Shown: piece by piece, positions 15,958 through 24,314 of the stretch
Position numbering within the stretch: the stretch's first letter is position 1
Layout of the letters: each line of letters starts with the position of its first letter
Origin: JANNMJ01 sp031425525
GTDB lineage: Bacteria > Bacteroidota > Bacteroidia > Cytophagales > Hymenobacteraceae
Reading direction: 5' to 3'
DNA: 64,000 nucleotides
Assembly (NCBI GenBank): GCA_031425525.1
Contig: JANPJM010000059.1
Location: 62,001 to 126,000 of the forward strand
Position numbers and translations under genes: made by a program
The notes under the pieces: generated by a model
Told to the model about the DNA's origin: nothing
Databases searched by the model: none
Seen by the model: the letters and a program-made list of their open reading frames with translations, nothing else

Positions 15958-17700
15958 ATGTTGTTTTCTGCTACTCGATTTTCTTCCGCTGCCGCCGTGC
16001 GCCGAGTGGGTAGCGGCACCCCGTGGTGGGCGTCGCTACTGCTGGTGCTGCTGACGTTGTTGGCCGGGTGCGATTCGAAACCAAAGTCGGCCGCCGACGA
16101 TCCCGTGGCGGCCACCACCGACGCCAATGTGCCCCCGCTCGACAGCGCGGCCGTACAGGCGTTTTTTACCCGCAACGGGCAGCTCAAAGAACACCGTCGC
16201 GATGCCCAGCAGTTTTACCACGAGCGCGCCGGGCGCCTCGGCTGGTTCCGCAAAGGCGAGCTGGTGCCACAGGCCGAAAAGCTCCTCGACAAGGTGGCCG
16301 ACGCGAAGCTGGAAGGGCTCGACCCCGCCGCTTACCGCCCCCTGACAATGGATGTGCAGAAGCGCCTCGCCGCCCTTCGCGCCGCCAAAAAAGGCGACCC
16401 CGACCCCGAAGCGCTCCGCCAAACCGACCTCGCCCTCTCGGCGCTGTACTTCGCTTTTGCCGGCGATTTTTACAAAGGAACCGTCGATCCGCGCCTCAAC
16501 GAAACCGTTGACTGGAGCGTGAAACGGAATAAGGTGAAGCTATATCGCGCCCTGCAAACTATTCTGCAAGAGCGCGATAGCTCGTATCCCTACTACGAAT
16601 TCGGGTCGCTTCACCCGGAGTATGACCGGCTGCGCCTAAGTCTGAGCCAATACCGCGCGCTGGCTAAGCGGGGTGGCTGGTCTACCGTGCCCGCCATCGA
16701 GAAGCTCGAACCCGGCCAGACCGATCCCGTGGCCGTGCCCGCGCTGCGGCGCCGGCTGCTGCCCGCCGAGGCGGCTACCACCACTGCCGGCGCCGCTCCA
16801 GGCGCCGACGCCGCCCGCTACGACGAGCAGCTCGCTGGGGCGGTCAAGGCGTTCCAAGACCGCCACGGCCTCAACCCCGACGGCATCGTGGGGCCCGGCA
16901 CGGTGGCGGCGCTCAACGTGCCCATCGCCGAGCGTATCGATCAGATTCTGCTCAATATGGAGCGGTGGCGCTGGATTCCGAAGAAGCTCGGCGACCGATA
17001 TGTGCTCGTCAATATCCCGGAATACAAGCTGCACATGATCGACCGGGGGCACGAAGAATTTGAGATGCGGGTGATTGTCGGGAAGGAATTGAAGGCCACG
17101 CCCGTCTTCTCCGACAAGATGGAACATATCGTGCTGTCGCCGTACTGGGGCGTGCCGGTGAGCATCGTCGAGGAAGAAATCAAGCCCGCGATGCTGCGCA
17201 ATTCCAACTTTTTGGAGTCGCAGGATATGGAAGTCCTCAACGGCTACGGCCCGAAAGCGCAGCCGATTCCGGCGTCGTCCGTGGATTGGAAAAACGTCAC
17301 GAAGGAGAACTGGAAGTACACGCTTCGGCAGCGCCCCGGCCCGAAAAATCCGCTCGGCCCGATGAAGTTTCTCTTCCCCAACGAACACGACGTGTACCTC
17401 CACGGCACGCCCAACGCGTGGCTGTTCAACAAGGAGGGGCGGGGCTTCAGCCACGGCTGCGTGCGCCTCGAAGACCCCCGCAAGCTCGCGCTGTACCTGC
17501 TCAAGGATCAGCCGCAATGGACGGCCGAGAAGATCGACGAAACCGTGGCGGGCGGCGAGGAGAAATGGATCAAGCTCAAGGAGCAACTTCCGGTCTACAT
17601 CGTGTACTTCACCGCTTGGGCCAACGAAGACGGCACCGTCAATTTCCGCGACGATGTGTACGGCCACGATAAAGCCCTTGAACAGGCGATGTTCAATTAA
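15958..17700 (+). CDS. L,D-transpeptidase lipoprotein, YcbB-like
   Basis: A 580-aa cell-envelope enzyme that forms 3-3 peptide crosslinks in peptidoglycan or attaches proteins to it. An N-terminal lipobox (LLTLLAGCDS) indicates a lipoprotein. A peptidoglycan-binding-like domain lies mid-protein (AVKAFQDRHGLNPDGIVGPG). The C-terminal YkuD domain has the catalytic HGTPN...SHGCVRLED motif. The long N-terminal region and insertion match the large YcbB type. The start at 15958 is chosen because the promoter box is directly upstream and it gives a proper signal peptide. It ends at a clear terminator. Confidence 0.9.
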   Translation: MLFSATRFSSAAAVRRVGSGTPWWASLLLVLLTLLAGCDSKPKSAADDPVAATTDANVPPLDSAAVQAFFTRNGQLKEHRRDAQQFYHERAGRLGWFRKGELVPQAEKLLDKVADAKLEGLDPAAYRPLTMDVQKRLAALRAAKKGDPDPEALRQTDLALSALYFAFAGDFYKGTVDPRLNETVDWSVKRNKVKLYRALQTILQERDSSYPYYEFGSLHPEYDRLRLSLSQYRALAKRGGWSTVPAIEKLEPGQTDPVAVPALRRRLLPAEAATTTAGAAPGADAARYDEQLAGAVKAFQDRHGLNPDGIVGPGTVAALNVPIAERIDQILLNMERWRWIPKKLGDRYVLVNIPEYKLHMIDRGHEEFEMRVIVGKELKATPVFSDKMEHIVLSPYWGVPVSIVEEEIKPAMLRNSNFLESQDMEVLNGYGPKAQPIPASSVDWKNVTKENWKYTLRQRPGPKNPLGPMKFLFPNEHDVYLHGTPNAWLFNKEGRGFSHGCVRLEDPRKLALYLLKDQPQWTAEKIDETVAGGEEKWIKLKEQLPVYIVYFTAWANEDGTVNFRDDVYGHDKALEQAMFN

Positions 17701-17762
17701 GCTGAATCAGCCGCCACTGACCCTCTGAAGGCGCTCTGCCCGGCGGGCACGCCGAAGCCAGT

Positions 17763-17798
17763 AAACCTGCGCTCCCCGTTTGGGGGCGCAGGTTTTTT
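17763..17798 (+). terminator. Rho-independent terminator after the L,D-transpeptidase gene
   Basis: A hairpin with arms AAACCTGCGCTCCCC and GGGGGCGCAGGTTT around loop GTTT, followed by Ts. Confidence 0.88.
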
Positions 17799-17822
17799 CG
17801 TGTCTGGTTGGGCGAGAACGAC

Positions 17823-17880
17823 GGTTTACACTTGTATAACACCTGTAAACCGGATTTACATCAGTAAAACATTAGTAAAT
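17823..17880. promoter_or_regulatory. cluster of GTTTAC/GTAAA motifs, candidate operator
   Basis: GGTTTACA (17823-17830) and TGTAAACC (17844-17851) form an inverted repeat. ATTTACA (17854-17860), AGTAAAA (17863-17869) and AGTAAAT (17874-17880) are further copies. They lie upstream of the promoter box at 17921, which suggests binding sites for the adjacent XRE regulator. Confidence 0.5.
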
Positions 17881-17920
17881 TACCCATAGGCAGACTTCTG
17901 AGTGGCCGATGACTACATGT

Positions 17921-17928
17921 TACTTTTG
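17921..17928 (+). promoter_or_regulatory. TACTTTTG promoter box of the XRE regulator gene
   Basis: Fits TAnnTTTG; 41 nt upstream of the ATG at 17970. Confidence 0.55.
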
Positions 17929-17969
17929 TAACCACGCCTTTGACAGGCTTTCCGCGTAACCCGCCCGTA

Positions 17970-18581
17970 ATGCTCGACCGAATCAAGGCTTTGATAGCCG
18001 ACCGCCAACTTTCGCCGTCGCAGTTCGCCGACCTCACCACGCTCCCGCGCCCTGTGGTGAGTCATATTCTGTCGGGGCGCAACAAGCCGAGCCTGGAAGC
18101 GGTGCAGAAGATAATGACTGCATTTCCGGATGTTTCGGTTGACTGGCTGCTCAACGGGCGCGGCCCAATGGTGGCCGAAGCCGCACCGGCCAGCGCTCAA
18201 CCTTCGGATGCGGCGATAGCGGCAACTATGCCAGCTGCCCGCGCTAAGGCGCCCCGAAACGTGCGGCCCGTAGCAGCGCCCACGCCGGAACCAGTCCCCA
18301 AGCCGACGGAGCCCATTCCGGCGGCTACTTATTTAGCGGCGGCTTCTGCCCACGAGCCCGTTACGCCTCCTCCTGCTGCTACTGGGCCTCCCGTTGCGGC
18401 CTACGCCCCTGCCGAAGCGGCGCCGCCCACCCCCGGAGCCGCATTGTCGCCGCCGCCGCCCGCCATCGTGCAGCAAATATTACGACCTGAGCGGGTCGTC
18501 CGCCGCATCATGGTTTTCTATTCCGACGGCACTTTCAGCGATCACCGGCCACTGCCGGCCGATGAAGCATCGTTCTTTTAA
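17970..18581 (+). CDS. XRE-family helix-turn-helix regulator with Pro/Ala-rich linker
   Basis: A 203-aa protein. Residues 1-65 form a lambda-repressor-like HTH (LSPSQFADLTTLPRPVVSHI and LSGRNKPSLEAVQKIMTAFP), followed by DVSVDWLLNGRG, common in such Bacteroidota regulators. About 100 residues of Ala/Pro-rich linker follow, then a short conserved tail (ERVVRRIMVFYSDGTFSDH). The start at 17970 removes a short unlikely extension. The motif cluster upstream suggests autoregulation. Targets are unknown. Confidence 0.87.
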   Translation: MLDRIKALIADRQLSPSQFADLTTLPRPVVSHILSGRNKPSLEAVQKIMTAFPDVSVDWLLNGRGPMVAEAAPASAQPSDAAIAATMPAARAKAPRNVRPVAAPTPEPVPKPTEPIPAATYLAAASAHEPVTPPPAATGPPVAAYAPAEAAPPTPGAALSPPPPAIVQQILRPERVVRRIMVFYSDGTFSDHRPLPADEASFF

Positions 18582-19575
18582 GACCGTTTCGCGATTGCCG
18601 TACTGCCGGGCCACTGACTGCGGCAAGTGTGCCTCCTCCACGACGTGCGCGGGTTGGGTGGTGGCGCGGCTTTCAGGCTCAGATTGCAGGTATACTGATC
18701 ATGGTGCCCCTGAAGGTGGCACCGTAATACGTTCGGGTGATACCAGAGGCGCCGAAGTCAAAGCAAGTGGAAGCTATAAGCGGACGCAACATCCTTTTCT
18801 CCTAACTTACCGTATGCTACCAAGCTGACAGGCTGCACAGTAGCTGAGCAGGAAAAACGGGAGGGAGGTTTTACGGATGTTAGACGGCGAGGGGTGTAAA
18901 CAGTGAAGGGTAAGAGCGCACTGCGTCACCTTCACCTGGCAAGGCCATCTGCATCTTTTTTTAGGCAGATGCAAAGCAGCCTAGCTTCTTAGAAGATTTT
19001 TGCAGCAGACTGGACTCATCGGCGGATACTAAGACATAAGTCAGTTTTCTGTGTTGTATATAAACCTAATTATGAGGCTTATATGAACAATGATCGCGGC
19101 CTTGTCTGTACATTTATGAGTAGGGTAGTTTCACTCAATTTGGCGGTATTTTGCCAACGAACGACATCGCATACTCCGCTACAAGTACAGTCGTCGGATG
19201 GTTCCGAGCTGCTAATGGGAGTGGAATTCAATTTGTTTGCAATTGTCAAAAGTAAATTCATTGAGATTTTGGACTTCGCGAAAGGGGAATCTTGGGCCGC
19301 GCCAGATACTCTGCACGTACCGCTTACGGCGCCATCTCACGACCGCCCTTGGATAGGTAATTACAGTATGTAAACGAGGGCAGCGGATTGCACCGTCGAA
19401 CGTCGGCGTATGATATCGGCACTGAATCGGCACTTACTGCGCTTATGAGGTCAGTCGGTTGACCTACTGGTTTAGGAGCGCCGGGTGTAGCTTTGCACCT
19501 CTCAACCGGACGGCGACTGGTCGCGCGGCCGGTTGCTGCTTGCCGCTTCCCCCAGAATTTGCTTATTGCTCTCAG
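18582..19575. other. about 1 kb with no convincing gene
   Basis: This stretch is richer in A+T than its flanks. The only sizeable frame is a 96-codon ORF (19083-19373, +) lacking recognisable motifs or a clear promoter; I do not call it a gene. A small hairpin (CATCTGC...GCAGATG, about 18948-18973) is present. It may be decayed sequence or hold an unrecognised RNA. Confidence 0.4.
19488..19495 (+). promoter_or_regulatory. TAGCTTTG promoter box upstream of a small lipoprotein gene
   Basis: An exact TAnnTTTG match followed by C; 80 nt upstream of the ATG at 19576, giving a normal 5' leader. Confidence 0.55.
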
Positions 19576-19755
19576 ATGCTGAAACGCACGTTGCACCTCG
19601 CCCTCATCGCCCTCACGCTGGTTGTCGCCCCGGCCTGCTCCAGCACCTCGGCCGACGATAAGAAAGACCCCAACGTAGATGCCGAGTACAAGCGGAACCA
19701 CCGCGCCGAAGGCTACCGCGAGGCGCAGAACAGCCAGCCGACGCAAACCAATTAG
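19576..19755 (+). CDS. small lipoprotein, unknown function
   Basis: A 59-aa protein with a typical lipoprotein signal (KRTLHLALIALTLVVAPAC) and lipobox APAC. The mature part is 38 residues, charged and polar (STSADDKKDPNVDAEYKR), with no domain. The frame extends upstream to 19459, but that part is not protein-like and includes the promoter. It ends before a large palindrome. Confidence 0.65.
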   Translation: MLKRTLHLALIALTLVVAPACSSTSADDKKDPNVDAEYKRNHRAEGYREAQNSQPTQTN

Positions 19756-19827
19756 ATAGGTGCCACGCTGATAAACCGCCTTGCCTAGTCGCTTAGGAGG
19801 GAGCGGGTTCGGCGTGTCGCAGCTTTG

Positions 19828-19890
19828 CACCCATAACCGCCAACGGCCCGAACCACGCAGAGTGGTTCGGGCCGTTGGCGGTTATGGGTG
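19828..19890. repeat. perfect palindrome with 29-bp arms between convergent genes
   Basis: Arms 19828-19856 and 19862-19890 are perfectly complementary around loop GCAGA. There is no T-run, so it is not a standard Rho-independent terminator, though it sits between the small lipoprotein gene and a convergent gene and would block transcripts from either side. Confidence 0.85.
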
Positions 19891-19915
19891 GCCCCAGTCG
19901 GGGCGCTTGGCGCGC

Positions 19916-20407
19916 TCAGACCAGCACCGCCTCACGGGCGGGCGCCACGTGCGTCGGCACAGTGGGTAAGGTGGCCAGCAGCGCCGTTTCGAGCTGATCG
20001 GCCCAAGTGCGCAGGTACAGTACCACATCGGCGCGGTGGTTGTGGCGCAAGCGGTTGGCGCGTTCCGGGCCGAGGGCGGCACGCACGGCGGGGTCGGAGA
20101 GGCGTTCGAGGTGCGCCAGATCGGGGCGGCTGAAACCGGCGTCGAGCATCTGATCGATTACATCGTCGAGGGGCAGCCCCGAATGCGGGCAGTAATCGTT
20201 GAGCTGATCGTCCCAATCGCCGTGGCGCGTGAGCAGTGCCCGCTGATGGATGACGGCCGGATCGAGGTGGCAGACGGTCTGGGCGAGGTGCCCGCAGTTG
20301 CAGGAGCCCATGTGGCCCCATTGATACGCTTTGAGACCATCCGCCGCTTCGAGGCGGCGGGCCGTGGTGCGCAATGCCTGGACGACGGAAAGCGAAGGAC
20401 GAGCCAT
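19916..20407 (-). CDS. conserved hypothetical protein with Cys/His-rich motif
   Basis: A 163-aa protein. Early residues show GHMGSCNCGHLAQTVCHL, a cluster of Cys and His that could bind metal; the rest is helical (DLAHLERLSDPAVRAALG, ADVVLYLRTWADQLETALLA). No named domain is recognised. GC-rich and codon-biased like core genes, so probably a genuine protein. Transcribed toward the palindrome. Confidence 0.7.
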   Translation of the reverse strand: MARPSLSVVQALRTTARRLEAADGLKAYQWGHMGSCNCGHLAQTVCHLDPAVIHQRALLTRHGDWDDQLNDYCPHSGLPLDDVIDQMLDAGFSRPDLAHLERLSDPAVRAALGPERANRLRHNHRADVVLYLRTWADQLETALLATLPTVPTHVAPAREAVLV

Positions 20408-20467
20408 AAAAAACGAATGTTGGGAGCAAAAAAGGCCGCCGCCCGACCTGCGTAGCCAGTGGCGGGC

Positions 20468-20500
20468 GCTGGATGTGCGCTGGATGTGCGCTGGATGTGC
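20468..20500. repeat. 11-bp tandem repeat, three copies
   Basis: The unit GCTGGATGTGC occurs three times head to tail, with a partial fourth copy. It lies upstream of the hypothetical gene at 19916-20407 (minus strand) in a gene-free stretch. Confidence 0.8.
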
Positions 20501-20659
20501 GCTGATTAGGCGCTTGACGGGCCATTAACCAACAACCCCCCGGCGGGGTTTCGGCGCGCGGCGCAGCAACCGGACAACCGTTACTTTACGGCCACAAACC
20601 GGCGCTGCGCGCCCTGTTTTCTACCGGAGTCAGCCCCTTGTTTCTCCCCTGATATTGAT

Positions 20660-21226
20660 ATGCTGGAAGTCATTGCCTCATCGGTCTTGTTCGCCGGGCA
20701 CCTGCGGGTGCGTCAGCTCACCGTCGAAGATTCGAGTGCGCCGACGGGCACCGCGCCGCGCAAATTTGAAGTCGTGACTCGGCGCGATGCCGTCGCGGGC
20801 CTCATCTACGACCCCGCCGCCGGTGCCTATCTGCTCGTCGAGCAATGGCGGGCCGGCGCGCAGGGGCCGGTGGTGGAGCTGCCCGCCGGCCTCATCGACA
20901 ACGCCGAGCTGCCCGAAACCGCCCTACGGCGCGAGCTGCTCGAAGAACTCGGCGTCGAGGTCAGTGAGCCGGAGCTGATCGCCGTTTTTTATACCTCACC
21001 GGGGTTCAGCACGGAGCAAATATTTTTGTACTATGCCGAGGTAACGGCGAGGCCCGAAGCAGGCGGCGGTTTGGCGTCGGAAGGGGAGGCGCTGACGATT
21101 CTCTCGGTACCGGTGCTGGATTTCTACCAGCAATCCCTCTTCGACGGCAAGACCCTCGTGGCACGGGAGTGGGCGCGCGGCCGGCAGCTACACCAGCCGC
21201 CCGCGCCGCCCAAGCCGGTGGGGTAG
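20660..21226 (+). CDS. NUDIX hydrolase, ADP-ribose pyrophosphatase type
   Basis: A 188-aa protein with an intact Nudix box: GLIDNAELPETALRRELLEELG (G-x5-E-x7-RE-x2-EE-x-G) near residues 77-98. The pattern VAGLIYDPAAGAYLLVEQWR before it and FYTSPGFSTEQIFLYYAEV after it match ADP-ribose pyrophosphatases, which hydrolyse ADP-ribose and related nucleotide sugars. A cytosolic housekeeping enzyme. The ATG at 20660 is the natural start. Confidence 0.9.
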   Translation: MLEVIASSVLFAGHLRVRQLTVEDSSAPTGTAPRKFEVVTRRDAVAGLIYDPAAGAYLLVEQWRAGAQGPVVELPAGLIDNAELPETALRRELLEELGVEVSEPELIAVFYTSPGFSTEQIFLYYAEVTARPEAGGGLASEGEALTILSVPVLDFYQQSLFDGKTLVAREWARGRQLHQPPAPPKPVG

Positions 21227-21430
21227 CGGCGGCACTCAGCATCTGCGCTCACCTCAAACGTCAGTTTGACAAGTCGTAGGTATCAAGTCAGTTGGTTTTT
21301 GATTTTATTTATCATAACGATGGCAATGCGGTCGAAGACCGAATTGCTGCACGTGTAGTGTGGTGGAGCGGGTGGGAAGGAGCAGGGAACTGGTAGAGAC
21401 CGGCACCGAGCCGAAGACGGAAATCGAAGT

Positions 21431-21657
21431 ATGCGGCGCTGGGCCGGCGCTCGCCACGTTAGACGAGCGTGGTGAGCACCGTCCCGGTGTTGCGTCAATA
21501 AGGGAGTGTACGCGGCGCCGAGACAGCGCTCGCCACTTCATTCGAACCGTCTCCGGCTCCGTCCTGAGGCCGGTGGGTGGGTAAGAACCGGCACCGGGCG
21601 GGGCCGGAGACGTAAAATAAAATACGCGGCGCCGAGACGGCGCTCGCCACGTTAGAC
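21431..21657. repeat. three copies of a GCGGCGCCGAGACGGCGCTC unit with GGTGCC/CCGGGA cores
   Basis: The copies begin at about 21431, 21509 and 21623 and share CGGCGC...GCGCTCGCCAC followed by TTAGACG or a variant. Between them are GGTGCC-type and GGAGACG-type segments. Related cores occur at 6.8 kb and 42.5 kb. The 567-bp gap 21227-21793 holds no gene. Confidence 0.7.
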
Positions 21658-21735
21658 GGGGATAGCGCAGCATCGGGACGGTGCCGCACTACGCCTGATT
21701 CTGCCCGATACACACCACATAGCAGCGCGGGGCGC

Positions 21736-21743
21736 TACTTTGC
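21736..21743 (+). promoter_or_regulatory. TACTTTGC promoter-like box for the glycosyltransferase gene
   Basis: A near match to TAnnTTTG, 50 nt upstream of the ATG at 21794. Confidence 0.35.
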
Positions 21744-21793
21744 CGAGGCAATTGCTCCTCATCGCACCGAGGCGGCGCGCATTCTTTCCTCTG

Positions 21794-22795
21794 ATGACCA
21801 CTCTCCCCCGCATCCTGTACGCCGTGCAGACGACCGGCAACGGCCACCTCACGCGCTCTCTCGACATTGTGCCGCTCTTGCAGGAACGCGCCGTCGTGGA
21901 TGTACTCCTCAGTGGGCCGCCCACGACGATGGCACTGCCTTATCAACCCGCGCACCGCGTAACGGGGATGGGCTTCGTGTTCGGGAAGAAAGGCGACATC
22001 GATTTCCCCAAAACTCTCGGTCAGATTCACGGCCGCACGTTTGTGCGCGAAATGCGCGCGCTGCCCGTGCAGGACTATGATCTGGTGATCTCCGATTTCG
22101 AGCCCGTTTCGGCGTGGGCGTGCAAGCTGCGGGGGCGCAAGTGCGTGGCGCTTTCGCACCAGGATGCGGTGCTGAACCGCAACGCGCCGCAAAGCCGTAA
22201 GCCCGATGTGCCGGGGCGCTTGGTGTTGAAGCATTTTGCGCCGGCTACGGCGCATTACGGCTTCCATTTTCAGGCGTACGATTCGTGCATCTTCACGCCC
22301 GTGATCCGGCAGCAGGTGCGGGCGTTGGCGCCGCGCAACGACGGTCACTACACGGTGTACCTGCCTGCGTACGCTACTGAAACGCTCGTGGCGGCGCTCC
22401 GGCGGTTGAGCCGTCGCATTCCGTTCGAGGTGTTCAGCAAGCACGCCACCGCCGAGGAACAGCACGGCAATATTCGGGTGCGACCGGTGAGCGGCGCCGA
22501 TTTTCTGGCGTCTCTCGGCGCGAGCGAGGGCGTGCTGTGCGGCGCCGGCTTCGAGACGCCCGCCGAGGCGTTGTTTCTGGGCAAGAAGCTGCTGGTGAGT
22601 CCGATGCGCTCGCAATACGAGCAGCGGTGCAACGCCGCCGCCCTGCGGGCGATGGGCGTGCCGGTGATCAAATCACTCGATGATAAAGCGCTGGATGTGG
22701 TGCGGGCGTGGCTGCTCGACGGCGAGGTGATCGGGGTGGATTACCCGGATGAGACGGGCGCGGTGCTGGACCGGGTGCTGGCGGAGAATTTGTGA
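21794..22795 (+). CDS. glycosyltransferase family protein (MurG/GT28-like fold)
   Basis: A 333-aa GT-B type protein. The N-terminal motif RILYAVQTTGNGHLTRSLDI is the glycine-rich acceptor-side loop seen in MurG-like enzymes. The C-terminal half has GVLCGAGFETPAEALFLGKKLL, the nucleotide-sugar-binding motif. The family is often annotated simply as glycosyltransferase and may act on lipids or cell-surface glycans. The start at 21794 (MTTLPRILYAVQ) is preferred over 21740, whose extra residues look non-coding. Donor and acceptor are unknown. Confidence 0.85.
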   Translation: MTTLPRILYAVQTTGNGHLTRSLDIVPLLQERAVVDVLLSGPPTTMALPYQPAHRVTGMGFVFGKKGDIDFPKTLGQIHGRTFVREMRALPVQDYDLVISDFEPVSAWACKLRGRKCVALSHQDAVLNRNAPQSRKPDVPGRLVLKHFAPATAHYGFHFQAYDSCIFTPVIRQQVRALAPRNDGHYTVYLPAYATETLVAALRRLSRRIPFEVFSKHATAEEQHGNIRVRPVSGADFLASLGASEGVLCGAGFETPAEALFLGKKLLVSPMRSQYEQRCNAAALRAMGVPVIKSLDDKALDVVRAWLLDGEVIGVDYPDETGAVLDRVLAENL

Positions 22796-22796
22796 T

Positions 22797-23849
22797 TCAG
22801 AACCACGGAGTAAGCGGCTTGGGTGGGGCGCGAAACCGCCCGGACGGGGCGTGAATGGTCGGTAGAGGCCCGGGAATATGCCTGCTCCAACTGGGTGTGC
22901 GGGCCAACGAAGCAACTCGGAGCAGGAAAGAAGCTGATCGGGTGACGGGGGCAGAGTTAGAAGAAACGAACTGATTTAGCCGTTCGCGCCTACGCCGGAG
23001 AGTGGGTCGGGTCTGCCGTAGGGGTTTACGGGCGCTCGATCCGGGGGCGATGGCACCGGCATACGCAACGGTCAGGGGCGCGGTGGGCGCGGGAATGAGG
23101 ACGAGCCGGCCGGCACGCTGCTCGTAGTAACACAGGCCGATAACGATAATGGCCAGCTCCGTAGAGGTGGGCGCGGCGTTGAAGGCCAGGCACCGGGCCG
23201 GGAGTGCAGCAGCCGGCGCCGGGGCGTGGAGCGGATGGGGCGCCGGCAAACCGGTTAGCTTGACGGCGCGGGCGGTGCCGGTGACGGGATCGAGCAGGGC
23301 GAAGCCGACGGAGAGACCGTAGTGCGTGGCGCGGGCGGGAACGCCGGAGGTGGGGACGGACGGCAGCGCAGGCAGTGAAAGCGCCAGGGTGCCGTCGGCG
23401 AGGACGCGGGTGAGGGTACAGCCGGTGCGCAGGTTGAGGGGCAGGGGGGCGGCGGGGTTGAACGAGAAGCCGGTGAAGGCAGCGAGATGGGCGGCTACCA
23501 GTCGGCGCCGGCCACGCGGACGGGCGATATCCTGATCGACGATGCGGCGAAGCGCACCGGTAAAGCGCCCGCGCAACTCGGGGGTGCCATAGGGCTTGAG
23601 CTGATCGGGCAGGGCGTGGCGCAGGGCCTTGCCGACGGTGGAGGTATAGCCGAAGTCGGTGCCGTTGCGGCGGTTGGGCTCGCGGGACGCCGCCGTGCGG
23701 TAGCCTTCCAGATCGGCGCATCGGCGCTTGCGCAGCTTGCCGTTCCGGCAGACAGTCCAGGGGCCGCAGGTGCCCCGGATGCCGAGCAGGGCAACCCAGC
23801 GCTGCATTTCAGCGCGGGACAAGCGGTTGGGGTTGAAGGGGAGCGCCAT
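22797..23849 (-). CDS. Bacteroidota hypothetical protein, C-terminus possibly read-through
   Basis: A 350-aa frame. The first about 265 residues resemble a Bacteroidota family with an N-terminal basic segment (GPWTVCRNGKLRKRRC), RRNGTDFGYTSTVGKALRHA, and a beta-rich domain (LALSLPALPSVPTSGVPARA, THYGLSVGFALLDP, LAIIVIGLCYYEQRAG). The last about 85 residues (from about SSARKPLRQTR) are Arg/Ser/Pro-rich and unlike the rest, so they may be translated past a lost stop or after a frameshift. Convergent with the glycosyltransferase gene, ending 1 bp away. Function unknown. Confidence 0.6.
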   Translation of the reverse strand: MALPFNPNRLSRAEMQRWVALLGIRGTCGPWTVCRNGKLRKRRCADLEGYRTAASREPNRRNGTDFGYTSTVGKALRHALPDQLKPYGTPELRGRFTGALRRIVDQDIARPRGRRRLVAAHLAAFTGFSFNPAAPLPLNLRTGCTLTRVLADGTLALSLPALPSVPTSGVPARATHYGLSVGFALLDPVTGTARAVKLTGLPAPHPLHAPAPAAALPARCLAFNAAPTSTELAIIVIGLCYYEQRAGRLVLIPAPTAPLTVAYAGAIAPGSSARKPLRQTRPTLRRRRERLNQFVSSNSAPVTRSASFLLRVASLARTPSWSRHIPGPLPTIHAPSGRFRAPPKPLTPWF

Positions 23850-24129
23850 ATTGCCGGATACACGGCGTAACGGCTGATTAGTGCCCGCAGGACGCCCGAA
23901 ATGGCTTGATTGTCCCCGTTTTACCCCTTATGCCTGAATGGGCAGTAGCTTGCTGGTGCCAGTGAAAGGTACTGGTAGGGTGGTTTAGAGTAGGGATAGG
24001 GTGGGGAGAGGGTGCCTTTGGCTACGGGAGAGCTACGCCGTAAGCTTGCGTTGCATGTGGGGGATTAGCCGGATGAGATGGGGGCAGTGCCCCCGGTATC
24101 ACGGTCGACTTCGGTTGCTGCCCCCGATA

Positions 24130-24276
24130 GGGGATACCGTTCGGTATGCCCCTCGGATCGCCCCCGCCGTACGCGCCGTACCGAACGGTATCCCCTGACG
24201 GGGACAGCCGCGGGAATGGGCGGGCAAACCGGGGGCGGTGCCCCCGGCTACCGATCGGTGTCCCCTGACGGGGACG
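24130..24276. repeat. repeat block: 17-bp inverted repeat and TCCCCTGACGGGGA repeats
   Basis: 24130-24146 and 24179-24195 are complementary 17-bp arms around a GGGATACCGTTCGGTA core. CGGT-A/G-TCCCCTGACGGGGAC occurs at 24187-24207 and 24256-24276. The whole gap 23850-24314 has no gene. Confidence 0.75.
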
Positions 24277-24314
24277 CTCGGTTGTGACGATCAACAGGAA
24301 GCCCGCAACTTGGG

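Noticed and set aside
18941..18990. Hairpin considered as a small RNA
   Set aside because: The stem is only 7 bp and no promoter box with good spacing is present; insufficient support.
19083..19373. A 96-codon plus-strand ORF in the gap before the small lipoprotein
   Set aside because: No motif, no promoter box near its start and no family resemblance; chance frame in an AT-richer gap.
20468..20500. Tandem repeat considered as a CRISPR-like array
   Set aside because: Units are 11 bp and directly adjacent with no spacers; no cas genes are nearby.
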